A stretch of DNA of 13,014 nucleotides, taken from assembly GCA_029562045.1 (NCBI GenBank), contig JAKQWJ010000325.1, positions 1-13,014 on the forward strand, in the 5' to 3' direction. This document shows, piece by piece, positions 1-5,923 of the stretch. Made by a program: the position numbers and the translations under genes. The notes beneath the pieces are model-generated. The model saw only the letters and a program-made list of their open reading frames with translations. It had not been told where the DNA came from and ran no database searches. Within the stretch, counting starts at the first letter, position 1, and each line of letters opens with the position of its first letter. The stretch comes from Spirochaetota bacterium (GTDB taxonomy: Bacteria > Spirochaetota > Spirochaetia > DTKZ01).

Positions 1-178
1 GGCGCCGTCCCATGAGCCGCCTCTCCTCGTCGGAGATCCCCTCCAGAAGTTCCGGCCGCACCGACACCGTCACCCGGGAGCTGGTCTTGTTGACCTTCTG
101 CCCCCCCGGCCCTGAGGAGCGGGAGAAGCGATACTCCACCAGTCGGCGCAGGGAATCGGAGAAGAGGGGGAAGTCCAC
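1..178 (-). CDS. arfB: ArfB-type ribosome-rescue peptidyl-tRNA hydrolase, partial (C-terminal part beyond left edge)
   Basis: This reading frame starts at a GTG (178-176) and runs off the left edge after 59 codons. It contains the class I release-factor signature RSSGPGGQKVNKTSS at residues 20-34, with the catalytic GGQ at 25-27. In this family the GGQ loop enters the ribosomal peptidyl-transferase centre and hydrolyses peptidyl-tRNA. A GGQ this close to the N-terminus, with no stop-codon recognition domain before it, is typical of stand-alone rescue factors (ArfB/YaeJ, usually about 140 aa) rather than RF1 or RF2. The basic C-terminal tail expected for ArfB is outside the window. The gene begins 6 nt after the stop of the upstream dehydrogenase and in the same frame, so the two are probably co-transcribed. 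An ATT directly before the GTG is a less likely start. A PrfH-like or other RF1-domain protein remains possible. Confidence 0.82.
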   Translation of the reverse strand, partial: MDFPLFSDSLRRLVEYRFSRSSGPGGQKVNKTSSRVTVSVRPELLEGISDEERRLMGRR

Positions 179-184
179 AATCGC

Positions 185-1198
185 CTATCCCGCCAGGTAC
201 CGGTAAATGGACCCGGGAAGGGGTATTCCCTCCTTCCGGTATCGGGCCATGCAGTTGTCCTCGATCTCGCCGGGGACCATGACCCGCTGGAAGCCCGGGG
301 CCGGCGGGATCCGGTGAATCTCGTCGATCATCCTCTGGGTCCGGTCCAGGGCCTCGTCCCGGCTGCCGAAAACCCCGGGGTCGATCATCATGATGAAGTT
401 CGACAGGTCCCGATAGGTCTCATAATCGCCGTACATCTTTTTCAGATGGGGACCGAATACGCCCCCGACCATCAGCCCCGTCAGGGCTTCCACCATGATC
501 GTTATCCCGTAGCCCTTGGCTCCGCCGAAGGGAGGGAGGGCCGCCGCCTTGTGGGGATCGCTGCATTTGACCCCCTCCTTGTCCACCGCCCAGCTCTCGG
601 GGATGGGGAGATTCTTCTCCCGGGCGTGCAGGATCTTCCCCCAGGCTACCTCGCTGGTGGCCATGTCCAGCAGGACGGACTGCGTCCGGCCGGGGAAGCC
701 GAAGGCGAAGGGGTTGGTCCCGAAAAAGGCGCCGCTCCCGCCGTAGGGCACCATGCAGGCGTCGGTGTTGACGCACATCATGGAGGCCATCCCCGCGTCC
801 ATCCCCATCCGGATGTAGTAGGCCAGGGCGCCGCAATGGCTGGAGTTCCTCACCCCCACCACGGCCATCCCCTCTGTCCGGGCGATTTCGATGGCCTTCC
901 CCGCGGCGACGCGGGCGGCGGTGTGGCCCGGAGCCCCCTGGGCGTCCAGGAGCCCGATGCCGGGCTTGAGCATCCGGACCTCCAGCCTGGCCTTCAGGTT
1001 CATGCCCCCCGACCGGATCCGCTTCACGTAATGCTCCACCCGCAGGACGCCGTGGGAATGCACCCCCCGGAGGTCCGCGTACACCAGAACGTCCGCCACG
1101 ATCTCCGCGTCCGCCCCGGACATGCCCGCCCCGGCGAGCCTGCGCACCACCAGCGCGCGCAGCTCCTCCTCCCGCACCACCGTCATATCGTCCGCCAT
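185..1198 (-). CDS. Ldh2-family malate/L-lactate (2-oxoacid) dehydrogenase, NAD(P)-dependent
   Basis: The 337-aa protein belongs to the Ldh_2 family (malate/L-lactate, ureidoglycolate, sulfolactate and ketimine reductases). These are soluble NAD(P)H oxidoreductases unrelated to Rossmann-fold LDH/MDH. Visible family motifs are R44-GVHSHG with the conserved HSHG at 47-50, NSSHCG at 118-123, FGTNPFAFGFP at 159-169, DMATS at 178-182 and GGAKGYG at 225-231. The length is normal for the family. The ATG at 1198 is preceded by GGGAGGA (1204-1210) at proper spacing. An extended -10 element lies about 40 bp upstream. The gene precedes the arfB-like gene by 6 nt. The family is defined by fold, and substrate cannot be read from the sequence: malate, lactate, sulfolactate and ureidoglycolate are all used by members. 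No catabolic neighbours help to decide. Confidence 0.9.
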   Translation of the reverse strand: MADDMTVVREEELRALVVRRLAGAGMSGADAEIVADVLVYADLRGVHSHGVLRVEHYVKRIRSGGMNLKARLEVRMLKPGIGLLDAQGAPGHTAARVAAGKAIEIARTEGMAVVGVRNSSHCGALAYYIRMGMDAGMASMMCVNTDACMVPYGGSGAFFGTNPFAFGFPGRTQSVLLDMATSEVAWGKILHAREKNLPIPESWAVDKEGVKCSDPHKAAALPPFGGAKGYGITIMVEALTGLMVGGVFGPHLKKMYGDYETYRDLSNFIMMIDPGVFGSRDEALDRTQRMIDEIHRIPPAPGFQRVMVPGEIEDNCMARYRKEGIPLPGSIYRYLAG

Positions 1199-1236
1199 AC
1201 AGATCCTCCCGTCATGAAATATGATCGACGGACCCG

Positions 1237-1245
1237 AGTATAACA
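1237..1245 (-). promoter_or_regulatory. Extended -10 promoter of the Ldh2-family gene
   Basis: Read on the minus strand the sequence is TGTTATACT, a TGn extension joined to the -10 hexamer TATACT. No good -35 is present 17 bp upstream, as is usual for extended -10 promoters. Transcription would start near 1230, giving a leader of about 30 nt that contains the SD. Confidence 0.5.
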
Positions 1246-1291
1246 GAATCTCCGCTTCATCGCAGGGGGGCCGGGGCGGACCTGAACAACC

Positions 1292-1336
1292 AAAAAAAAA
1301 GGCCCGCGGGAACGGAAACCGGGGCCTCAGCCCCGG
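1292..1336 (-). terminator. Intrinsic terminator of the hsp20 gene
   Basis: On the minus strand, downstream of the hsp20 stop, a perfect 7-bp stem CCGGGGC/GCCCCGG with a TGAG loop (1319-1336) is followed by a second GC-rich self-complementary stretch (CCCGCGGG) and nine T residues (1292-1300). It separates hsp20 from the dehydrogenase gene. Confidence 0.75.
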
Positions 1337-1375
1337 CTCCCGCCCCGCCGGCCGTCTCCGGACCTGCCGATCCGG

Positions 1376-1807
1376 TTACTCGGCCTTTACCTCAATGGCT
1401 TTGGGCTTCGCCTCGGGCTTCTTGTTCAGCTCCAGAACCAGGAGGCCGTTCCTGAAACGGGCGTGGATCTTGTCCCGATCCACATCCCGGGGGAGAACGA
1501 AGCTCCTCTGGAAGGAAGACCCGCGACGCTCCCGCATGAGGTAGCCGTCCCGCTTTTCCTCCTTTTCTTCCCGGGTCGTCGAGGACAGGGTCAGCAGGTT
1601 CTCCTCCACCCTGACCTCCACACTCTTCTCGTCCATGCCCGGCAATTCCGCTTCCAGAACATACCGGCCCTCCTCTTCCCGGACATCCACCGCCGGGGTC
1701 CGGCTCTTCCACACCGGCGTGTCGGTGAAGAAGGAACTCAGGGCGCGATCGAAATCGCGGAAAAGGTCGAAAGCCCCCATGGGCTTGTACGTGATAAGGC
1801 TGTTCAT
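1376..1807 (-). CDS. Hsp20/alpha-crystallin small heat-shock protein
   Basis: This is a 143-aa ATP-independent holdase that keeps unfolding proteins soluble for DnaK/ClpB refolding. A short variable N-terminal arm (1-37) is followed by an alpha-crystallin domain at about 38-130. The arm has the LFRDFDRALSSFF helix common in bacterial Hsp20s. The domain contains PAVDVREEEGRYVLEAELPG and the hallmark NGLLVLEL at 120-127. The C-terminal tail carries the I-x-V motif (I138, V140) used for oligomerisation. The chosen ATG (1807) has GGAGGT 5 nt upstream. An in-frame ATG 11 codons earlier would put that SD inside the gene, so it was rejected. The gene is flanked by its own terminator and a sigma-54-like promoter, so it is probably monocistronic. 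Confidence 0.93.
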   Translation of the reverse strand: MNSLITYKPMGAFDLFRDFDRALSSFFTDTPVWKSRTPAVDVREEEGRYVLEAELPGMDEKSVEVRVEENLLTLSSTTREEKEEKRDGYLMRERRGSSFQRSFVLPRDVDRDKIHARFRNGLLVLELNKKPEAKPKAIEVKAE

Positions 1808-1850
1808 GTCATACCTCCATGCAACCGTTTTTTTCATCACCTATTATTAA

Positions 1851-1866
1851 GCAATTTCTGTGCCAA
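1851..1866 (-). promoter_or_regulatory. Sigma-54 (RpoN) type -24/-12 promoter of hsp20
   Basis: The minus strand reads TTGGCACAGAAATTGC followed by T. This gives TGGCAC and TTGCT with exactly 10 bp between the invariant GG and GC, matching the RpoN consensus except for A in place of G after TGGCAC. The predicted start near 1840 gives a leader of about 33 nt ending in GGAGGT. No convincing sigma-70 promoter was seen in the same interval. Confidence 0.65.
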
Positions 1867-2176
1867 ATATCGCTCCGCGAAAAACCCAGCGCAGAAAAGC
1901 CCGCGGAACCGAAAACGTTTATTTCTTTGTATAATAACATTTTAACAAATCTTTTCCGTCGGGCCGGGTCACCCGTCTCCGCGGCATCCGCCCCGGATCC
2001 CCTCCCTATCAGAAAACGGACGGGTCCCATGGAACCCCACGGACCGTTCGGAGGCCCGAAAAAGGGTCATTATGACCTATGTAAAGATAGATAAATACTC
2101 AGTGTATCACATTGACCCATTCGGGAAATCCAGCCCTCCCGCCCCGGACGCCCCGGCCCTCCCCCCGCCGCCAACC
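1867..2176. other. Divergent intergenic region between hsp20 and fba; no gene recognised
   Basis: The 437 bp between the two start codons hold no convincing coding sequence. This part contains an AT-rich tract (1911-1950) with the palindrome AAACGTTT (1913-1920) and a TATAAT hexamer (1930-1935) that has no matching -35. It also contains a 13-bp palindrome (2065-2077) and a pyrimidine-rich tract (2130-2170) before the fba -35. Its length leaves room for upstream activator sites needed by a sigma-54 promoter. Confidence 0.55.
2064..2078. promoter_or_regulatory. Palindromic candidate operator, GGTCATTATGACC
   Basis: GGTCAT-T-ATGACC is a perfect 13-bp inverted repeat at 2065-2077. It lies about 110 bp upstream of the fba -35 and about 225 bp upstream of the predicted hsp20 start. 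A further TGACCC half-site (2113-2118) is in inverse orientation to GGGTCA (2064-2069). The shape suits a dimeric regulator, but no specific family is recognised. Confidence 0.35.
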
Positions 2177-2205
2177 TTGACACCCCCGACGGTGAGGTCT
2201 ACAAT
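2177..2205 (+). promoter_or_regulatory. Sigma-70 promoter of fba
   Basis: TTGACA (2177-2182), a 17-bp spacer and TACAAT (2200-2205) are one base from consensus. The predicted start is near 2212, so the leader of about 33 nt includes AAGGAG. This is the strongest housekeeping promoter in the window, fitting a highly expressed glycolytic gene. Confidence 0.85.
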
Positions 2206-2244
2206 TCCCGGGATTTCGACAATTCATGGAAAAGGAGATACGCT

Positions 2245-3237
2245 ATGGTATCCTATAAAGAACTCGGCCTGGTCAATTCCCGGGCGATGTTCGCGAAAGC
2301 CGTCAAAGGCGGTTACGCCATCCCGGCATACAACTTCAACAACATGGAACAGCTCCAGGCCATCATCCAGGCCTGCGTCGAGACCAGATCCCCGGTGATT
2401 CTGCAGGTGTCCTCCGGCGCCCGCAAATACGCCAACGCCACCATGCTCCGCTACATGGCCCAGGGCGCCGTGGCCTACGCCAAGGAGTTGGGCTATCCCA
2501 TCCCCATCGTGCTCCACCTGGACCACGGGGACAGCTTCGAACTGTGCAAGGACTGCATCGAGAACGGGTTTTCCAGCGTCATGATCGACGGCTCCCATCG
2601 GCCCTACGACGAGAATGTCGCCCTGACGAAGAAGGTCGTGGAGTTCGCCCATACATACGACGTGACCGTGGAGGGCGAGCTGGGGATCCTGGCGGGCATT
2701 GAGGACGAGGTGTCCGCCGAGCATTCCACCTACACCCAACCGGAAGAGGTGATCGACTTCGTCACCAAAACCGGCGTGGATTCGCTGGCCATCTCCATAG
2801 GAACCTCCCACGGGGCGACGAAGTTCAAACCGGAGCAGTGCACCCGCAGCGCCAACGGGGTTCTGATCCCGCCGCCCCTGCGCTTCGACATCCTGGAGGC
2901 CATCGAAAAGAAGCTCCCGGGGTTTCCCATCGTGCTGCACGGCGCCTCGTCGGTCCCCATGGATTTCGTGGGAATCATCAACCGCTACGGCGGCGCCATG
3001 AAGGACGCGGTGGGCATCCCGGAGGATCAGCTCCGGAAGGCGGCGAAGTCCGCGGTCTGCAAGATCAACATCGACTCCGACGCCCGGATCGCCATGACGG
3101 CCCTGGTGCGGAAGGTTCTGGCGGAACATCCCGGCGAGTTTGACCCCCGCAAGTACCTGGGCCCCGCCCGGGAGGCCCTGAAGGAGCTGCTGAAGCGCAA
3201 AAATACCGAAGTCCTGGGCTCCGCCGGTCAGGCCTAG
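2245..3237 (+). CDS. fba: Class II fructose-1,6-bisphosphate aldolase
   Basis: This is a 330-aa zinc-dependent aldolase that cleaves fructose-1,6-bisphosphate to glyceraldehyde-3-phosphate and dihydroxyacetone phosphate in cytoplasmic glycolysis, and runs in reverse in gluconeogenesis. Class II signatures are complete. HLDHGD at 91-96 supplies the catalytic Asp93 and zinc ligand His94, and EGELG lies at 143-147. GTSHG at 186-190 contains zinc ligand His189, LHGASS at 231-236 contains zinc ligand His232, and NIDSD at 275-279 binds substrate phosphate. The length matches the spirochaetal and Thermotoga-like enzymes. AAGGAG (2232-2237) stands 7 nt before the ATG. The gene has its own promoter and terminator and appears monocistronic. 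A tagatose-bisphosphate aldolase role is unlikely given the overall match to treponemal Fba. Confidence 0.96.
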   Translation: MVSYKELGLVNSRAMFAKAVKGGYAIPAYNFNNMEQLQAIIQACVETRSPVILQVSSGARKYANATMLRYMAQGAVAYAKELGYPIPIVLHLDHGDSFELCKDCIENGFSSVMIDGSHRPYDENVALTKKVVEFAHTYDVTVEGELGILAGIEDEVSAEHSTYTQPEEVIDFVTKTGVDSLAISIGTSHGATKFKPEQCTRSANGVLIPPPLRFDILEAIEKKLPGFPIVLHGASSVPMDFVGIINRYGGAMKDAVGIPEDQLRKAAKSAVCKINIDSDARIAMTALVRKVLAEHPGEFDPRKYLGPAREALKELLKRKNTEVLGSAGQA

Positions 3238-3263
3238 ACCGCCGAGGCCTGTTCGGCTCCGCT

Positions 3264-3291
3264 ACCCGCTCCACAGGGGCGGGTTTTTTTT
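3264..3291 (+). terminator. Intrinsic terminator of fba
   Basis: ACCCGCTCC and GGGGCGGGT form a 9-bp stem (one G-T pair) around a 3-nt ACA loop, followed directly by seven further T residues (3285-3291) after the stem-closing T. It begins 26 nt after the fba stop. Confidence 0.92.
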
Positions 3292-3295
3292 ACCT

Positions 3296-3341
3296 CGAGC
3301 CTGCCCGAGCCTGCCCGAGCCTGCCGGGCTGCCCAGGCTCG
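3296..3341. repeat. Three tandem 10-bp repeats plus an inverted copy
   Basis: CGAGCCTGCC occurs three times without mismatch (3296-3305, 3306-3315, 3316-3325). It is followed by CAGGCTCG (3334-3341), which is the reverse complement of CGAGCCTG and can form an 8-bp stem with any one of the copies. A 14-bp perfect GC palindrome (CCCCGGGCCCGGGG, 3342-3355) follows. The array lies between the fba terminator and the end of the minus-strand membrane gene. Confidence 0.8.
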
Positions 3342-3362
3342 CCCCGGGCCCGGGGGCACGCT

Positions 3363-4001
3363 TCACCGAAGGACGGGAAAGATCCACCGCAGGGCGGGAA
3401 GACTTCCCAGAAAGACCGCCAGAGCCAGGGCCCAGGCGGCGGGGCGGTGGTTCGCCACGAACAGGAAGGGAACCAGTCCCGCGAGGAGGACCAGCGCGAC
3501 GAGTCCGACGGGAAAAAAGAACCTCCGCCCCGATACAATGGAAAAGAACGCTCCCAAGGACAGGGACGCCGCGGGCAGAAGGCTCATCCAGGCCAGCGGG
3601 AGCAGGAAGTACAGGTAGCTCCCTAACCAGGGGGGATAGGCGAAGGCGCAGTAAAGGGCGAAGAGCGAGAAAAACCCCGACAGGAAGGAGAAGGCCCGGA
3701 GAAACTGGGCCTCACCGCTCAGGATGAGCTCTTTCCGGTGGAAGATCAGATAGGCCCCCAGCCCCAGAGCCAGGGGGAGGGCCAGATCCAGAAAGGTGCG
3801 GGCGGCGTACAGGGCCCCGCCGTCGAATGCCGGGGAAACCGCGCCGGCGACCAGACTGTAGACCGGCATCCCCGGCAGAAAACAGAGGGCTCCCCGGGCC
3901 GCTTCACCCAGGGCGGCCCGCCCGTCGAAGGGGCCCGACAGAATGAGTTTGCCCAGGAGCACCAGAAAAGCGGGGATCCCCGCGGCAAGAAACAGCGCCA
4001 T
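3363..4001 (-). CDS. Polytopic inner-membrane protein of unknown function
   Basis: I do not recognise this 212-aa protein. It is strongly hydrophobic, with about seven to eight predicted membrane segments. These include MALFLAAGIPAFLVLLGKLI at the N-terminus, a segment near 75-95, SFLSGFFSLFALYCAFAY, a long stretch near 130-160, PVGLVALVLLAGLVPFLFVA and a C-terminal ALALAVFLGSLPAL. No transporter, protease or enzyme signature is visible. The start at ATG 4001 places the first hydrophobic segment at the extreme N-terminus. Longer in-frame starts would add a polar, low-quality extension overlapping metX. No SD precedes the ATG, and a candidate promoter ends only a few bases upstream. The gene is divergent from metX, but nothing shows a functional link. 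Composition matches its neighbours. Confidence 0.62.
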   Translation of the reverse strand: MALFLAAGIPAFLVLLGKLILSGPFDGRAALGEAARGALCFLPGMPVYSLVAGAVSPAFDGGALYAARTFLDLALPLALGLGAYLIFHRKELILSGEAQFLRAFSFLSGFFSLFALYCAFAYPPWLGSYLYFLLPLAWMSLLPAASLSLGAFFSIVSGRRFFFPVGLVALVLLAGLVPFLFVANHRPAAWALALAVFLGSLPALRWIFPVLR

Positions 4002-4008
4002 GGCGGTG

Positions 4009-4037
4009 AGGGTATCACAGGAGGTTCGTCTTGACAA
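4009..4037 (-). promoter_or_regulatory. Candidate promoter of the membrane-protein gene
   Basis: On the minus strand TTGTCA (4037-4032) is followed after 17 bp by TACCCT (4014-4009). The -10 is poor. If used, transcription would begin within a few bases of the ATG at 4001. Its -35 shares the bases TTGACAA with the metX -35 on the other strand. Confidence 0.3.
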
Positions 4038-4060
4038 TCTCGGGGCCCCCCGTTTAGGAT
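4031..4060 (+). promoter_or_regulatory. Sigma-70 promoter of metX-metW
   Basis: TTGACA (4031-4036) is separated by 18 bp from TAGGAT (4055-4060). The predicted start, about 4066-4068, falls immediately before the ATG at 4069, so the mRNA would have almost no leader. No S-box or other methionine riboswitch fits in this space. Confidence 0.62.
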
Positions 4061-4068
4061 GTCCCCCG

Positions 4069-5214
4069 ATGATCGATACAATAGCGATGGATTCAGTAGG
4101 AATTGTGCGGCCCCGGGACTTCACCTTCGGGGAAAACGGGGACCCCCTGGTGCTGGACAGCGGCAAGGTCCTGTCCCCGGTGACGGTGCGCTACGAAACC
4201 TACGGAACGCTGAACCCGCGGGGCACAAACGCGATTCTGCTGCTCCACGCTTTTTCCGGCGACGCTCACGCCGCGGGCCGCCACAGGCCCGACCAGGCGC
4301 AGCCCGGCTGGTGGGACGCCATGGTGGGACCGGGAAAACCTTTCGACACCAACAAATATTTCATCATTTGCTCCAATGTGCTGGGAGGCTGCCAGGGGAC
4401 CACCGGCCCCTCCAGCACGAACCCCGCCACCGGCCGGCCCTACGGCCTGAGTTTCCCGGTCATCACCATCGGCGACATGGTGAAGGTTCAGGTCCGGCTG
4501 CTGGACCACCTGGGGATCTCCCGCCTCCTGGCCGTGGCGGGGGGGTCCATGGGGGGGATGCAGGCCCTGGAATGGGCCACCGCCCACCCGGACCGGGTCG
4601 CGTCGGCGCTGGTCCTGGCCTGCACCGCCCGGCTCACCGCCCAGGGCATCGCCTTCAACGCCGTGGGCCGGAACGCCATCACCTCCGACCCTCTCTGGAA
4701 GGGGGGGGACTATTACGGCGGCCCCGTCCCCGCCCGGGGGCTGGCCATAGCCCGGATGATCGGCCACATCACCTACCTGTCGGAAGAATCGATGCACCGG
4801 AAGTTCGGCCGCCGCCTCCAGCAGAAAGAGCAGTACGGCTTCGACTTCACCGATCAGTTTCAGGTGGAGAGCTACCTGGAGCACCAGGGGGACAAGTTCG
4901 TCGAGCGGTTCGACGCCAATTCCTACATCTACATTTCGAAGGCCATGGACTATTTCGACCTGGGCGAAAAACACGGCTCCCTGAACGCCGCCTTTCGCCG
5001 GACCTCGGCGAAGTTCCTCCTGGTGTCCTTCTCGTCGGACTGGCTCTACCCCCCGGCGCAGTTGAAGGAGATGGCCTTCTCCCTGATGCGGGAGGGAAAA
5101 GACGTGTCCTACGCGGAGCTGACCTGCCCCTACGGGCACGATTCGTTTCTCATCGAAACCGAACGGCAGGGGCGGCTGATATCCTCCTTTCTGGAGACCG
5201 TCTATGGCTCCTGA
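4069..5214 (+). CDS. metX: Homoserine O-acyltransferase (probable O-acetyltransferase) MetX
   Basis: This 381-aa alpha/beta-hydrolase transfers an acyl group (usually acetyl from acetyl-CoA) to L-homoserine, the first dedicated step of methionine synthesis, in the cytoplasm. Family landmarks are ETYG at 43-46, HAFSGDAHAAG at 60-70, GWWD at 80-83 and FDTNKYF at 92-98. The nucleophile elbow GGSMGG at 158-163 carries Ser160. Also present are RFDANSYIY, the SSDWLYPP region with the triad Asp, and GHDSFLIE with the triad His. Start choice is uncertain: ATG 4069 is used because the SVGIV segment before RDF is conserved in the family and the promoter ends just upstream, but ATG 4087 (375 aa) is equally plausible. 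Neither has an SD. metW overlaps the 3' end by 11 nt. Acetyl rather than succinyl specificity is assumed from family membership. Confidence 0.93.
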   Translation: MIDTIAMDSVGIVRPRDFTFGENGDPLVLDSGKVLSPVTVRYETYGTLNPRGTNAILLLHAFSGDAHAAGRHRPDQAQPGWWDAMVGPGKPFDTNKYFIICSNVLGGCQGTTGPSSTNPATGRPYGLSFPVITIGDMVKVQVRLLDHLGISRLLAVAGGSMGGMQALEWATAHPDRVASALVLACTARLTAQGIAFNAVGRNAITSDPLWKGGDYYGGPVPARGLAIARMIGHITYLSEESMHRKFGRRLQQKEQYGFDFTDQFQVESYLEHQGDKFVERFDANSYIYISKAMDYFDLGEKHGSLNAAFRRTSAKFLLVSFSSDWLYPPAQLKEMAFSLMREGKDVSYAELTCPYGHDSFLIETERQGRLISSFLETVYGS

Positions 5215-5806
5215 CGCCCGGGGAGGCCTTTTCGACACCATCGCCGGCTTCGTGGAGCCGGGAAGCACGGTCCTGGATCTGGGCTGCGGCGAGGGGGACC
5301 TGCTGGAGCACCTGATCCGGACCAAGAACGTCCGGGGTCGGGGGGTGGATCTCTCGGAGGAGATGATCCTCACCTGCGTCTCCAAGGGCCTGTCGGTGTA
5401 CCAGGGGGACCTGAACGAAGGGCTGCAGGATTACTCCACCGCCGGCTTCGATTATGCCATTCTGAGCAGGACCCTCCAGGTGGTGCAGGATCCGGTGGCC
5501 CTGCTGCGGGAGATGATCCGGGTGGGAAAAAAGGTGGTGGTCAATTTCCCGAACTTCGGCTACCTGCCGGTCCGGCTGAACCTCCTTTTCCGGGGGCGGA
5601 TGCCCGTGACCCGCTCCCTTCCCTACCAGTGGCATGACACGCCCAACATCCATCTCTGCACCCGGAAGGATTTCCTGGTTCTGTGCCGGGACATGGGGAT
5701 CCGGATCCTGAAGGAGACAGCCCTCCGGGGCGGCGGGGTACGATGCGGTTTCTGCGCCAACGCCCTGGCCAACGAAGTCTGTTTTCTCCTTGAGGGTTCG
5801 TCCTAG
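5204..5806 (+). CDS. metW: MetW, SAM-methyltransferase-fold partner of MetX
   Basis: This 200-aa protein of the MetW family is a class I methyltransferase-like fold found almost always beside metX. The SAM-binding loop LDLGCGEGDLLEHL is at about 24-37. The second acidic residue lies in GRGVDLSEE, and the MetW-specific block NFPNFGYLPVRLNLLFRG followed by YQWHDTPNIHLCT is intact. The length is normal. Its ATG lies inside metX, with an 11-nt overlap in another frame, which indicates translational coupling and matched synthesis of the two proteins. The family is genetically required for full MetX-dependent methionine synthesis in several bacteria, and its exact biochemical role is inferred from that pairing. 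No clear intrinsic terminator follows. The next promoter starts 63 bp downstream. Confidence 0.93.
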   Translation: MAPDARGGLFDTIAGFVEPGSTVLDLGCGEGDLLEHLIRTKNVRGRGVDLSEEMILTCVSKGLSVYQGDLNEGLQDYSTAGFDYAILSRTLQVVQDPVALLREMIRVGKKVVVNFPNFGYLPVRLNLLFRGRMPVTRSLPYQWHDTPNIHLCTRKDFLVLCRDMGIRILKETALRGGGVRCGFCANALANEVCFLLEGSS

Positions 5807-5868
5807 TCTTTACACGACTTTCATTTTCCTGATAGAGTCTCGCCGTCGCGGGGACATGCCTTTCCCGT

Positions 5869-5897
5869 TTGACTCGTTATACGAGAAATGATATAGT
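5869..5897 (+). promoter_or_regulatory. Sigma-70 promoter of the infC-rpmI-rplT operon
   Basis: TTGACT (5869-5874), 17 bp and TATAGT (5892-5897) form a strong promoter. The predicted start near 5903 leaves a leader of only about 20 nt before infC. This is far shorter than the infC leader of Bacillus, where L20 acts on transcription attenuation. Confidence 0.8.
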
Positions 5898-5923
5898 CGG
5901 TTGTCCATGGAAAAGGAGGTCGA

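Noticed and set aside
176..190. In-frame TAG between the dehydrogenase and the arfB-like gene as a read-through fusion
   Set aside because: Both proteins have normal ends for their families and the arfB-like gene has its own GTG. The shared frame is a one-in-three chance. The same applies to the TAG between rplT and the zapB-like gene (7056-7061).
314..1243. Long open frame opposite the Ldh2-family gene
   Set aside because: It is an antisense shadow produced by GC-rich codon use: proline/histidine-rich, no family resemblance and no SD. Similar long antisense frames opposite fba, metX, plzA and the flaB genes were rejected for the same reason.
1925..1935. TATAAT at 1930-1935 as a main plus-strand promoter for fba
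   Set aside because: No -35 at proper spacing and more than 300 bp from fba, which has a near-consensus promoter at 2177-2205.
3296..3341. CRISPR-like array
   Set aside because: Units are 10 bp, directly adjacent and without spacers.
3943..4068. N-terminal extension of metX from ATG 3943
   Set aside because: The extra 42 residues lie over the opposite gene and upstream of the metX promoter and resemble no part of the MetX family.
4060..4110. S-box (SAM) riboswitch before metX
   Set aside because: The predicted leader is only a few nucleotides, leaving no space for the fold.
4059..5315. Long overlapping frame inside metX and metW
   Set aside because: Arginine/proline-rich out-of-frame translation of metX-metW with no recognisable domain.
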